Shown piece after piece: positions 11,331 through 24,080 of a stretch of DNA of 64,000 nt. The stretch lies in contig OW285195.1 in the NCBI GenBank assembly GCA_935421135.1, positions 14,522,158-14,586,157 of the forward strand, written 5' to 3'. Made by a program: the position numbers and the translations under genes. The notes below the pieces were generated by a model. That model worked only from the letters and a program-made list of their open reading frames with translations. It searched no databases and was not told the origin of the DNA. Origin of the DNA: Bugulina stolonifera. Lineage: Eukaryota; Bryozoa; Gymnolaemata; Cheilostomatida; Bugulidae. The first letter of the stretch is position 1. Every line of letters starts with the position of its first letter.

Positions 11331-14300
11331 TTAACATCCCCCTTTATGGTACACTGTCGGCATTGGTCCAAGTCGTTCAATAATTTTCCTGCAGCTATCA
11401 GAGGTAGGAAACAGATGGCAGTGAAGCGAGTATACCCTGCAAAAATAATATAAAATAAGAAAGTCCATAATCATGTAAAAAGACAATTTGTAATATATAA
11501 GAAAACTAGTTTAACTAATAATTACACTTATGTGTAGTTAGGAGCTCTTACAAGCAGCGATAATCCTCTAATTTTTAAACCTGTGTGCGATTGTCACAAA
11601 TCCAAATCAAATCCAAATCCGGCAGCCATATAATAGCAGGAAGTAAACTCAGCAGCAATTTATACTTCTGGAACTTGATGGACTAATGCCAACATTTCTT
11701 TATTCTATTGAATGTGGCTGTTGGTTTTGAAAAATGTTAGAACAAACCAAGTACTGCTGTTGCTACCAAGAGACTAAAGTTGGTTTACTGCTGAAAATAA
11801 AATTGAAGTACAAGAGCTATCACAAAAACTTAGGAATTATCTAACCTTGTTGGATCAACAGATACAGAATAGTGCTGAATTTCTTTACGGATCAGAAGTC
11901 TGTTTGACATTGCTATGACCTTAGACGCCACAACTTCACCCCAGCTAATCGAGATCTGCCAATTTATAAAATAATTTGTTGTGCCTCATTATAAGTGAGG
12001 CATAAGATAAAGAAGAGTTATCTCATCATGCAATCATATGCACAAGAAAAGACAACTCTGTATATTTCCATGATAACCAGTGTTAAGTTTTGGCAGAGTC
12101 TATGCAAAAGCTAAACAACTTCCCCATCTTCAAATAGTGTGAGGAACTCTGGCTATCCTAAATTTTTGGAATTACTTTTTTCAGTCTAAAATATCACCAC
12201 TGGTTGGTCAAGGAGATTGGCCTCATAGCCAACCAGTGATTAGTGTTCTGTTGCAACCAGCTGGCTAATAACTATAATATTGTTTGCTTTATGCAGTGAT
12301 CTAAGGTATAGTTGCGACAATCACCAGTTTGTGGTAGTCAACTGGGTCTATCATCCACATGGGTTCTAAATGAGAGTGTAGAGTAGGTACAACAGTCAGG
12401 TTAACTTTAAGTAGATGATCTACAGAAGAGAAATATTTCGGTACATAGAAACAACAACTACCATCAAAGTAATCACACCAATTATAGCAAATGTAATAAC
12501 AATTGAACATGCAAAGTTAGTGGCAAGATATTCTAGACTGTAGCAGTGATTTGTCTCACTCACGATCTTTGCTAACCTTTATCTAAGAGCGTGACAGGCT
12601 ACATGTAATGTATCAAATGGGAGACCAATATTAGTACTTGTAGTAGTCTTCTCATGTCCATATATATAGTGTATATAGACAGCACTTTAAGTAAACTTTA
12701 TAAAGCACACAAGGGACATGAAACCATGCTGGGTGGTACTATAAGTCATAGCGGGCCTATACTACACCAAGAAATGTGTTTGACTGTAAACATAGAACGT
12801 CTTCTATTAAACTTACTGCATACGTAGCCAATGGTAGTATCATCTGGGTTTTTTATCTCAACTCCTCTTTTATAAAATCCACCATTGCTAAAAAAGTATT
12901 GTTCATAAATCTCAAACTATTAGAATTGTCTCCACTTTGGGTGGTACAAATAATTGTTGACGCGTGACACTGTCTGATTGCTAAATAAACGAAGACAAAG
13001 CAGCTTTACTTGATCTGCTGGTAATGGCCAACATTTTGTCATTGTGGGTGCATGTTTAAGTAGTTGCATGACTATGATCACATGACTTTGATCACATGAT
13101 TGTGGTTATATGATTGCGAATACAGTGTCTAAATGGCGTCAGAAACCGTTAATGAATTCTGAAACGAGCTAACTTTGTTCGATGTGATGATTACATCACA
13201 ATTTAGAAGATCACACCAGCTATTGAACTAAATAAATGAGATTTATACAAATGATGGAGATATAGCGGGTTTCCTGACAGTAGATACTTACCTACACAGA
13301 GGCTGCATTCTCTTAGCCAGAGCTCTACTTATACATAGCCCCGCCCCTCCAGTTGCAAACCAGTAGGATATTATATTATTCTGTAAAAGAACCAACTACT
13401 AATAAAAGATTCTCATAATGGAGCTCTTGGGCTAGGTTTGTAGAGGGTTTATGACCAGCTAACACCTAGGAGAATATGTAAAGAATTTAAATATTTGACT
13501 AACATTCAACAGAACATGCATCTTTAAATTCACAATGGAGGTGCAGGCATACATACCTCTTTGTCTTTGATAGTGTACTTCTCTGTCAAACTGGGTTTCC
13601 CAATATACCAATCTTTATCGGGATCGTAACTCCTCAACATTTTTACAAAGTTGGGAATATTGATGTAAGTATCGTCATCAACTGAACAGAACCATTTATA
13701 TCTGAAATTAAAAAAATAGTTGAGGATCTATTTTCATTTAACGAACATGGCAGCCATGAAACAACTCCCCTACTTCAGCTGTTGGCTGAATGCAAGTTGA
13801 TAGAGCTAATGTACGGGTACCTAAGCAATATCTAGTGCATTTAGCCGGGTGGCTGCAACGACACAAAACACGTCTGCGCAACAGATGGTCGGCCTTTACA
13901 CCAGACAGAAAAGCATAAATATGCAGAAATTTGCTGACTTACTGCTCTAGTTTAGACATATAGGTGTCGTACATTACTTGTAACTTGCACAGCAAATCTT
14001 CTCTGTAAACAAATAAATATTTTAAATTAAAAGAAAAAGATACAACAAAAGATGGAATTTAAATGAAAATAATCACTACCCAACACTGCTAAGTACAATG
14101 TATGTCAGCATAACATTACATGTACATGCTAACAGTAGCTATAGGTTGGCTATAATGTAATACATGTGCTATAAAATATGCAAATAGCAATAAATTGTAA
14201 TTCTGATATTTCATTGATTAGTATTTACTTTAAAATAATAATTATAAGTAGGCTTACTTATTATGGCTAGTCCCACATTGTGTGTTGACGTATCTCGTAC

Positions 14301-16339
14301 CATTACCTATAAAACAGAAGTATGTGTCAGTATGCATACATGTAGTTGTACATGTATGTACTACAGTAAACGGCAGTAGAGAGTGGGAGTGGGAGAGAGA
14401 GAGAGAGAGTGGTAAGGTTAATTTTATATGATTGTGGAGATGATTGAGAGGCAGAGGGCTGTGAGAAACGAATGCAACATCGCAGAGTCGTGGAAAGAGT
14501 AATCTATCAAAGTTTACATAGCTAGAACTTATACACGACTTGTATGTATGTACATGTACACTCACCGTACATTGCTTGGTGTACAATTATGACTATATAG
14601 GCCTGTCAATGCAACACATGAGTATAAATATATATTATAATATATAATATATTAATAGTTTTATATGTGTATAATAATGTACATTTTAAACAAGCACATT
14701 GGATATTCAGGGCATCTTCAGGGGTAGACAACTGAAGGCTGAAGCTGTGAGAATTGCGATATCAGATGAGTAACATGGAAGTTGGTTGCGATCAAAACTC
14801 AGCAGTAGCTAGATTGTGAGCCTACCGAAGATTTTACTATACTTGAGATCCTCTCCATCTGTTATTAAGTAAACCTGCAAGAAGATGGGAAGCGTTAAAA
14901 AGAACTAAAAATTTCTTGCATGAAAACTAACATCATAAATGATTGCAGTATGTACTAAGCTTAGTGAGATGATGCTACAGAAAATGTGGACAGAACATTT
15001 GTAGTCGATTCATACCCATGCATACATGTGGTTGTTGGATTATGTTGCATTCATGTATAGTGTAGATTATAGTCATGTGGATTGCATCATATGCACATGT
15101 ACATGTAAACGTTTACTAATGGGGATACTACTAACGAGGGAATTGTAATCAATATTTAGTTAGCAGATATTGATTTTGGCTCACAATTATAAGCCGAATG
15201 CTTTCTAGAAATTTTCAAGAGGACTTTTCTACTCAAAGAAAATAAAGTTGAAGTCTTTTGAAATAAGAAAAGAAAATTGTTTTAGATTATAAAATAATAA
15301 TAATAATTAATAATAAAATAAAATATAATAATATAAAATAATGTTATAATGATAACAATATTAATAATAAAATAAAATAATGTTATAATGATAATAATTA
15401 ATAATAATATAAAATAGAATAATGTTATAATGATAATATTGTTGAGTTTTGCTTTGTTGGACTGAACCAGCCAACTGCTGCCTTATTTACTATCTTAGAA
15501 TGGTTTGATAAAGTATTATGTAATGTGAATATTATGCAATATGTGTTAGTATAATGCATACTGTTATATATAATGTAATATACATTGTATTATGCAAATA
15601 ACCAGTACCATTTTAAAACACAATGCAATATAAAATTATTATTTATGTCATGTTATGCAAGGTAGCCTCCGTTCTTTACCAAAAGCAGCCACTTCCATTT
15701 CAGCAACCCTCACAGTGACTAGCAACTCTATTGAAAACTTATATCTAGCCCTGGTTCCAGGAGAACAATTCAGTCACTCTTTCAAGAGGCTAAAAACGTT
15801 GTTCTAAAAGTCTAGCATTAATTTAGAAATAAACCCTCAGCTAAGAAAGATTCTTAGTAACTTACTAACACAAGCTGTAGTAAATCTGTATGTACATGTA
15901 GATTCAGTCATTATCATCATTATTACCATGGAGATGCAGCAGAACAAAGCTACTCAATACTTACAGATGATTGGCTGACGTCTATCCAAGAATTTACCAG
16001 AAGACGGACTCTCTGTTCATGATAGCGATGAGTGGACTTTAATCCAATGAAAATGTCTTCGACATACAGCATCTCATTCAGTGGCGACTGTTCTAGACTT
16101 TGTTGAAGCTTCGAATATCTGTACCGGTTCAAATGTATAACTCCGTCAGAGTAACGTGAGAGAGGATTCAATAAATTACGTGAATTTCTGAGATGATGAG
16201 ATGACTCGGATGGATTCTCTGCAAGACGGACTCTAGAGGATGGCGTTGCTGTGTGCCGATTGAAGTAGACAAGGTAGGTATTGATAGTTGTCATCACCAG
16301 AAGCCCTAAACTCACTAGAATAGTGTTCCTATGCTTCAT
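11331..16339 (-). CDS. Fringe-like beta-1,3-GlcNAc transferase, tandem copy B (complete)
   Basis: This is the intact member of the pair. Exons: 15965-16339, 14826-14874, 14258-14306, 13943-14002, 13557-13701, 13292-13380, 12817-12887, 12325-12419, 11846-11955 and 11331-11436. Together they give 1149 bases, 382 codons plus stop, a usual Fringe length. The start ATG (16337-16339) opens a type II anchor at residues ~5-26 (NTILVSLGLLVMTTINTYLVYF region, cited only in part), then a variable stem and the DIFIGLKSTHRYHEQR motif at the end of exon 1. The catalytic acid motif SVDDD is in exon 5 and WFATGGAG in exon 6. An 8-base deletion relative to copy A removes the stop, so the protein ends PMPTVYHKGGC rather than PMPTL. 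Introns and exons are nearly identical to copy A, so the duplication is recent. Likely acts in the Golgi on O-fucosylated EGF repeats (family knowledge). Confidence 0.92.
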
Positions 16340-19300
16340 AGCAAGAGCTCCAGAATTTCACTAGAACCGATCTGCTGCCTCCAGCGGACTAGGAGCGCCA
16401 AGAATGTTTGGGATTACTGTCAACAACTAGAGACATTATGCTATTATAGTAGCATTCTATATTAGTTGTTGTACAACAATGGATTATGTCAACAATGACA
16501 TCTTTTCAATAGTCATTGAGTAAGAGTTCTGACCTGACTAGTGTAGTTATTGGTGTCATTGTATATTATCATACAGTACAAATGTATGGGGAGCTATTAT
16601 TTTCAGCTGGTTTGCAAGCAAAGCCTATCAGCTTAGTGGTTAGTATACCTGTTAAGTCTCCAGGTTTCGTAGAGACATTCTCATAGAGACATAGAGCACT
16701 TTTATATCTCCCAGATGAGATTCTTCCAGTTTTTACAAGGTGACATAAGAACTTTTTAACAACACATAGAACCCAATAGAGAAAGCTTTCTCTAGAAATT
16801 TTTAAATATAATCATATCATCTCCAACTATGAAACGTTTGAGTTGGATATCAAAGCAATTTCAATACAGCTAAATTTAAGTGCAATTAAAGTTGAAAAAT
16901 TATCTCTAATGCTGGTGTTTTATTAAACTCATATTTAGCCGTTTTCACCAGAAGAATCTCTCAAAAATTGTTCTATTCAAGCCTCTAGGTTACCATTTGT
17001 GATTATTTGATGGGTATGATGGAACGGGTTTACATTTTGATCAATTAGTGATAAACGGTGTTACTGCACTTGCAGCTGAAATTAGTACTTTATAAAGCTC
17101 CCAAAATATATTTACTAATATCATATTTCAATTATTTAGTATTATAATAATGTGGTCCTGTGTTTCTGACTGATACCACTACAATCATCATGGCTACCTT
17201 AGCTACTCTATTAATGGAAGCCTATACACACATAGCAGACAACTCCACCACGTTCTTTCTACATGAGTTTTTATAAGTATTATAGTAGCTTGCTATTTAT
17301 CAAATATTAGGACAGAACAAACATAAAACAGGTTTTAGATACAATTACATTGTATGCAGCATAATTCATGTAATGTAAAGTTATTTTTCAGCAAATAATA
17401 TACAAACTCACAAGTTGCAATAGAGTAGTAATCTAGTTTACAATGTACAAACCACCAATAAGTATAATTAGAAAAATAGCAATAATATCTTGACATTGCT
17501 ATGGCATAATCAAACCAAGTCTGCAAGATTTTTCATCTTTGAGTAAACAACTATATTTCATTTATAGGAAGATAGCTACAGTACATTGTACATTTTTGTT
17601 TTTCACACAGACCACATTTGTGTGTGTAAAGTCATGAGAACTCAGTTATTGTTTTGTAAGTTTATGTTATTGGTGCTAGGTTCTCTACAGTCTCTGACAT
17701 TTCAGAGAAAATCTTCTAGCAAAATCATACATAAAAAGAGCAGTATAATTCATTAAATATTATACGGTTATGCTATCAGCTGGTGTTTGCAGTGGGAATA
17801 GATCAGGAGTGCTGATTTCACTTTATACAAGTAATTAATACGATTCGCTTCTTTTCCTGTTAAAGAAAACAATCTACTTGATGGGTCTGGCCTTTTTTAT
17901 ATATTATGATGTTTCTATAACATCAGCCATTTTGAAATATCTAGCTTCCTAAGTTTCTTCTTTGTCTTCTCTCTCAATTTATAAAGTATACAGAAATAAA
18001 TTATCTAGTCTGCATGCAGTATACGGCTTCTAAAAAGTGTCGTTTTGAAATTTGATCAACTTTGTCTAATTTATGGTTTCATGACTTCTAGTAGGCTACA
18101 ATATAATGTACATGTATGTACAAGTTTTTTTAAATTGTACATACAATTAATCTTTGTGCATTGCTTTTGTGTAAATTGTAGCGTTAGGTCGAGAGCCAAG
18201 CTAGCTTGCGCTGTCTGTCATTTATATGCCTTTTTCACCCGACCTAGGAGGCTGCTCTTTTTATATCGGACGTCAGAGCGGGCTTGGTATAATATTGTTT
18301 ATTTGTCTCTCTCGATGCCTGATAGTACATATTATGTTATTGTGCAATGGGCTATTATTATGCTTGAGGTTGTACCCCTAAAACATTACAGTATATCATG
18401 GCTAGTGTAAATTATTTGCAATAACTCGTTTGGATTTTTTCAAAAGTTATTTTTAGTAAAGGCTAGTTGACTTTTTGAACAGCAAAATATAATAAGGATG
18501 CAAATGCTCGTAATCAACATTTATTATGTCAAACAACCTACTGGGTAAGGGGGTGCTGGTGAATGCCCGTCTTTTTGTCTGACTGCAATGAATCAGTCGA
18601 CTTTAGGTCTACTAGTTGGCAGATTTTAATTAAGAGCCTACTTTTAAGGACCTATTTGAAGCAGCTTTGTTGACAATGCAAATAAGCTGATAGGGGAGCA
18701 ATTTTGTAAAAGTAAACAGAGAGTTATAAATTTATATTTGCAGTAGTTGGTGTGACAGGAGTAAGGAGCTGCATATTAATTATGTAGCCAGTATCACCTC
18801 TATTTGACATACTAACTTGACATACTAACAATACAATAAATTATGAGGGAAGCCTTACAAGTGCAGAAGCTTTATGCGCATGTATATTACAAATGAAAAG
18901 GGAGTCATCCTTCAGTTTACACACTCCCAATCATTACAGCTCTTAATAGGCAACTAGTCACAGGGTCGTTGATGGATGAGCCAGTTTTTTTCATTAAAAA
19001 AACTAAAATTACAGCCAAGAGTAAGACCGGATGGTATTATATTTTTCCTAATACATCGTAAGTGTTTTCTTATTTCAAATTTCAAATCTACACAGTAAAT
19101 GTATGACTCAAAGTCATCGACAGCTTATGAGTCAAAAGTAGCATTTAATATGCTTCAATGAATCGATGCTATAAGGCAAAGTTCGGACAATATAACCTCG
19201 CAATTAATATAAACTAAGTACTTTATAACTTTCTTTTCTGTATGATTATGGTTGCTAGTAGTTAAATTAAAATGCAAATACTAGCCCTCATTCTATACAT

Positions 19301-19514
19301 AATTCTCCATCGCACCTCACCACCCTCCTCGGCCTTTCAGTAGTTGTAGTGAAAGCTAAAGGCTTGGCAATTGAGTCAACAATTACGTTGAGCCAATTAT
19401 TTAGCAAAAGAACTAAGCCAAGAGAAACGAGATTCTGGTTAAATGCATCTACCACGAATACAATGTAGGTGGGTCACCGCTGATCTTTGCCTGGAGACTA
19501 TGGTAAAATACTTA
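16340..19514. other. Non-coding upstream of Fringe copy B
   Basis: AT-rich; no open frame with family motifs or exon-like signals. It would contain the promoter of copy B or, if the 21175-21552 exon splices to copy B, be intron. Confidence 0.5.
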
Positions 19515-19885
19515 CAGATGATTGGCTGAGATCTATTCAAGAATTTACCAGAAGACGGACTCTCTGTTCAAGATAGCGATGAATGGACTTTATTCTAATG
19601 AAAATGTCTTCCACATACAGCGCCTCATTCAGTGGCGGCTGTTCTAGACTTTGTTGAAGCTTAGAATATCCGTACTGGTTCAAATGTATAACTACGTCAA
19701 AGGAATGTGAGAAAGGATTCAATAAATTACGTGAATTTCTGAGATTATAAGATGACTCAGATTGATTCTTTGCAAGACCAACTCCAGAGAATGGCGTCAC
19801 TGATTGAAATAGACGAGGTAAGTATTGATAGTGTTGTCATCACCAGAAGCCCTAAACTCACTAGAATAGTGTTCCTATCCTTCAT
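19515..19885 (-). pseudogene. Dead Fringe-like first exon
   Basis: The stretch matches exon 1 of copy B along its length, including the YVEDIFI motif and the CAATCATCT/GTAAGT donor, and its 5' end matches the promoter-proximal sequence containing CCCTAAACTCACTAGAATAG. It carries disabling changes: the conserved Trp codon near the 3' end (NSWIDV in copy B) is TGA here, giving NS followed by stop, and the anchor region around 19800-19850 has small indels that shift the frame. Other residues are also changed (FIRIKSIHRYLEQR). No body exons accompany it. It is a solo duplicated exon lying upstream of copy B. Confidence 0.82.
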
Positions 19886-20541
19886 AGCAGGAGTTGCATG
19901 TAAACATCAACCAGAAGGTATCTGTTCTTCTTCCAGCTTGCAATGTTACTAGCATAGGCCTACTTTTTCCCAAGATGATTAGAATAATTATTATAACATT
20001 GCTACCAACAATTATAGCTAGAGATATTATACAATGTAGTAAAATAATTTCACATAATGTTACTTCAGCAATAAAGTGTGTCAACATTGGCATAGTTCTA
20101 ATAACATTCCAGTAGCAGAAGACTGTAATATAATGCTTCTATCAATATTAGCCCAAATTCCAAAGTCTCGACTGTGTGGCACATACCGCTTGACCAGGAG
20201 CTACGGCCATGTATGAACAAACTTGTAGCACTTCATAAGCCGCAATGTATTGAAAAAAGCTAGTTGGTCTACTTGCTATCTTCTGTTGTAGCTTTTGTAC
20301 AGAGAATAATATTACCTGCTAGCTTTGGCAAAAGAACAAAGGCTATAAAAAATGTCTGCTCATCAGGAGAACCATGCAATACCATGTCTTTTATAATGTT
20401 TAAATTAATTATCTGTACCAAACCTGATCAGCACAGGAAGTAAAGGAAGAGCAACTTATCTTTTAGCAATCGCCTTGACCGTTGTGATAATCTTTCACAA
20501 CTTTATAGTACAAGAATGCTTTGTGTGCAGCTAATCACACA

Positions 20542-20960
20542 GGAACCACATAGGTCATACATGAACCACATAGGTCATACATGAACCACATAGGTCATAC
20601 ATGAGCCACATAGGTCATACATGAACCACGTAGGTCGTACATGAACCACATAGGTCATACATGAACCACATAGGTCATACATGAACCACATAGGTCATAC
20701 ATGAGCCACGTAGGTCGTACATGAGCCACATAGGTCACACATGAGCCACATAGGTCATACATGAACCACATAGGTCATACATGAACCACATAGGTCATAC
20801 ATGAGCCACGTAGGTCGTACATGAGCCACATAGGTCACACATGAGCCACATAGGTCGTACCTGAACCACATAGGTCGTACATGAACCACATACATTTTAC
20901 ATGATCCACATACATTGTACATTATCCACATAAATGTAGGTCTTACATGAACCTTAGAGG
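20542..20960. repeat. Minisatellite, 20 bp unit
   Basis: About 20 copies of ACCACATAGGTCATACATGA with A/G and C/T variants. The pattern AACCACATAGGTCATAC / AGCCACGTAGGTCGTAC recurs in runs, indicating higher-order duplication. It lies ~200 bases downstream of the third-type Fringe first exon. Confidence 0.92.
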
Positions 20961-21174
20961 TCATACACAATGCACATTATACACCATGCACACCGTACAC
21001 CATCTAGATTTTATACCAGATGGGACATGGGCCACTGCAATAACTGCTTTGCATAGGTTACCAGTTATAGATTGTGACTGTGACATATCACCCATACAAT
21101 ATAAATGCACAAGTCGGCAATTGAATGGCTAAGAAATCAGGCTAAACCCAAACAATGGAACAATGTATACTTAC

Positions 21175-21552
21175 AGAACTGTTAGCTTGTGTGATCCAAG
21201 TATCCAGTAACAAATCCAGTCTTTTTGTATGATATAACTTGGTAGACTTTAGTCCTATGAATATATCCTCAATATACATGTGCGTGTGAATTTCATTGTT
21301 TAGGTCACCAATATCTGGTCTGTCGAGACGCGAATATATGTATGAATTGAGGTTTCTTATTTCCTCCTCTAGCATATACATGTACTTGTGTCCATTGGTG
21401 TTAGGGTAGAGTGAATTAGCAGCAAGCAGGGTTGATCTATATGATAGAAAACTGTAAAATGTCACTGTAGCAAACGCTGAAAAACAAACCATAAATAAAT
21501 ACAGTGTATATCTCCCCAGCCAAGTGCTGCTCTTCCAAAATGTTTCACTCAT
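21175..21552 (-). CDS. Fringe-like first exon, divergent third type
   Basis: An open exon begins at ATG 21550-21552 and ends at a phase-0 GTAAGT donor just below 21175. It encodes a short cytosolic tail, a membrane anchor at about residues 15-35 (LYLFMVCFSAFATVTFYSFL), a stem unlike the other first exons, and the family motif YIEDIFIGLKSTKLYHTKR followed by DTWITQANSS. No Fringe body exon of its own is visible between here and 16340. Joined to exon 2 of copy B (14874) it would give 1152 bases in frame, 383 codons plus stop, across a ~6.3 kb intron that skips the exon at 15965-16339 and the dead exon. Either it is an alternative promoter and first exon for copy B or it has lost its body exons. 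Confidence 0.75.
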
Positions 21553-21554
21553 GG

Positions 21555-22855
21555 TAGCTTGCTGTCTATCAAGCTACCAGCAGCCTTCAGCTATACTAGT
21601 ATTATACAGACCAACACATGTTATCACTGGTCAGTGTTTGTGCCAGATTAACATTATGATTATATCTATGGTTTGTACCACCAGCATGTTTGCCATCAAT
21701 CTTGTGGTTATAATTATTACTTAGATATATTAATGTAAATATTATAATGTTTTAGTGCTTGTTTACATACGGGTGCCGAGGGCACGAGTATGCGAGTATG
21801 CAAGGGCTTGGAAGTTGGTAGAGGACGACCAAGTGACCTTCCACACATCACATAAAAGAGTGAACAGTTATTAGGTGCTCTTGTTATTATGTATCTTGAC
21901 GTAGGCTGATGTTGAGACTCATTAAAGAGTCCAGGGTCGACGTAGGTCTGTAGACTTTATACTCCAGAGGAGTGTAGAGAATGATCTGATATTCTAGGGA
22001 CTTAAGCCCGACGCTAGATTCATATAGAATCCGAGATCGACCTAAGTCGTAGAAGTGGTGTAGAGATATGCTTAAATGAGGATGGGGATGAACTCGAGCC
22101 GTATGGGTCTATAGATCCGCCGGTAGAGTTACCCGCCTACAAGAGTAAGCCTCTAGGTTTGGGTTAGGGGATGTTGCTTTATTAGAGCGCAATCAACAAC
22201 TGATTTCATACAGAAAATGTGCTACCTTGTATACTAAACCTACTTCTGGCAAAAAGAGGCCGATAAGGTATCGGGTCCGGAACTGATGCAACAACATGGA
22301 TGGCTCCGCCCGACGTCGGCCACCAAAAGGGTCGGCTTTGGCACAAAATGTGCTTACAATGGTCCAAAATGGAAAGTATATAAATATGGGCCTATTCCAA
22401 GATATCGGCCTTAAAAAGTACATGGACAAAGACTTAGTCTTGCACAATCAGATTAAGAGAAGATAATTGCTTATATAATGTGGGAAAAACCAGAGTGTAA
22501 TTGCAATGAATCTGATTGGTGGATAACAATAATAGAGCACAGATAAGTAGTTGATTATAATAAGAGTGTAATCATGCATGTACAATAAATGTACAAGGTA
22601 AGACAATAATGCATGAATGAATAATATGGATAATGTCAATACATGTACGAATGTAATGTCAATGTCAGTGTGGCTGGCCCAGGGAGGCCATCGCCACAGA
22701 GGCTGTTTCACCACAATATAATGGTAATCATTAGATAGGGCATCCCTGTAGTAAGGTTCACAGTCCACTGAAATCTTATTACAGTTAATGCAATTGCAGT
22801 TGAATGATGTTTAGTAAACACTCTAAGCCATGAGCTTCATCATGTAGCTTCTCCT
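21555..22855. other. Non-coding, repeat-like
   Basis: From ~21770 the sequence turns richer in GC and shares short pieces with 23780-24080 and 61440-61760: a CTTTATT(A/G) near ...AGACTCTGTA, then GGCCGATAAGGTATCGGG or GGGAGTATCGGG, and GGGTCGGC. These look like three diverged copies of one repeat, perhaps solo LTRs, but I could not define ends. Confidence 0.4.
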
Positions 22856-23028
22856 GTTAGGTGTAGTAGTAGAGAAATTTAGATAGGAATCCAATAGCCT
22901 TAGTTCATTGTTTGCCATTGAGGTTTGGGGTAAAGGCAATCAACCAACAATATATAGAGAATTGAACTTCTCCTGCCTCAGTCTTCAGGCAAAGTCTATC
23001 TCAAATTTTTCCATTCCTGCACCTAACT
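22856..23028. mobile_element. MITE family 1, copy 3 (diverged)
   Basis: Begins GTTAGGTGTAGTAGTAGAGA and ends TTTTTCCATTCCTGCACCTAAC, with the internal TTGGGGTAAAGGCAATCAACC matching the other copies. It has more substitutions than copies 1, 2 and 4. Confidence 0.75.
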
Positions 23029-23779
23029 GGCTTCTTTGTCTGTTGCTGGCATGGTTCTATGGACAAGGTATTATAGTACCAGTCCACCACTGGCCTATAA
23101 CCAAGCTGATTTCTACTAAAATTTATTCAGCGTATCTGATATTAACCAATAATAACAGTGCTCCTTGACTATGGAGACTGAAAAGACGAAAATTTTGGTC
23201 TTTGCATTGGCCCTCGAATGTGACCCTATTAACGAAGATGAATATCTATGGAAATGTAGTCTCTATCCTTGTGTCATATCCTTGTGTGTAGTCACCAGTA
23301 TTATATCTACAGCATGTAATATCTACATGTACCTGTGTACTGTGTCCCTAGTCCTTAACAGTCGTCTCCACAATGTTGAAAGGAAGTAATTTTTGCTTAG
23401 CTCCTAGTAAACCCCAACTTTCAAATGTGAATTTCAAGATTTTGTGGTGTTTCTGCAATACAGGAAAGAATATTTCTGTGCTATTTGTTTTATAGTACGG
23501 TAAGTTAAATATCAGTCTAAGAGGAAACAAAATAAACATACCTTTTTTCTTTCAGATTGTAACTACAATTTAGTACATTATAATTGCTAACTTTTGTAAT
23601 ACTGTAATGGTTTTTGGGGGGTTGTGATGTTGTCCTAAGGCGACCCCTTGTCCAAAATGAAGAACCTATGAGGGGTGCTAGGTCTTCTCATTACATGAAA
23701 GATCAACAGGTACTAGTAGTCCAATGACTACTCAAGATGACCCATGTGGTCCCGAGTCAATGCTTGTTTACTATACTGA

Positions 23780-24080
23780 GAAAGAGTATGTTCCGACCTA
23801 GAAGGAAGCTCGGGAAGCAAGGTCGACGACCTTGACGACTGGAGCGACCAATACTACAAAGTGAAGACTCTGTATAAGTAGTATAGATGTGTCTTTATTG
23901 AGATCCAAGCATCAACTGAGACAATGAACATAAAAACAATGTGCTTTATATAGTATAAGAACTTCCGGAGGAAGTTCCGGTAAAAAGGCCGTAGTGTCGT
24001 AAAAAGACGACGTAGTGTCGTCCGGAAATTGCACAACAAGATGGCGACCGGAAGCCCCGTGGCCGACCTAAATTATGTCG
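23780..24080. repeat. Diverged repeat, possibly a solo LTR (related piece at 61440-61760)
   Basis: Shares AGAAAGAGTATGTTC, (GA)AGACTCTGTA and CTTTATTG in the same order with 61440-61570. It includes the hairpin AACTTCCGGAGGAAGTTCCGG (23960) and a repeated GTAGTGTCGT. No terminal dinucleotides or target duplication were found, so the LTR reading is weak. Confidence 0.4.

Larger units (their letters stand above)
8914..16308. repeat. Tandem segmental duplication, unit B (~7.40 kb)
   Basis: Second copy of the unit. The junction between units at 8905-8925 reads CACCAGAAGCCCTAATTAGACAGGGC. In the intact locus at 16290-16330 the CCCTAA continues into ACTCACTAGAATAG and the start codon of exon 1. 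At 1560-1590 the low border follows AAAATTAGACAGGGC. The junction shows only a few bases of possible microhomology, as expected for non-homologous joining. Confidence 0.92.

Noticed and set aside
1577..16308. The Fringe tandem repeat as a false duplication of two haplotypes
   Set aside because: Not fully excluded, but the junction inside exon 1, many small indels and distinct C-termini fit a true tandem copy better; long reads would settle it.
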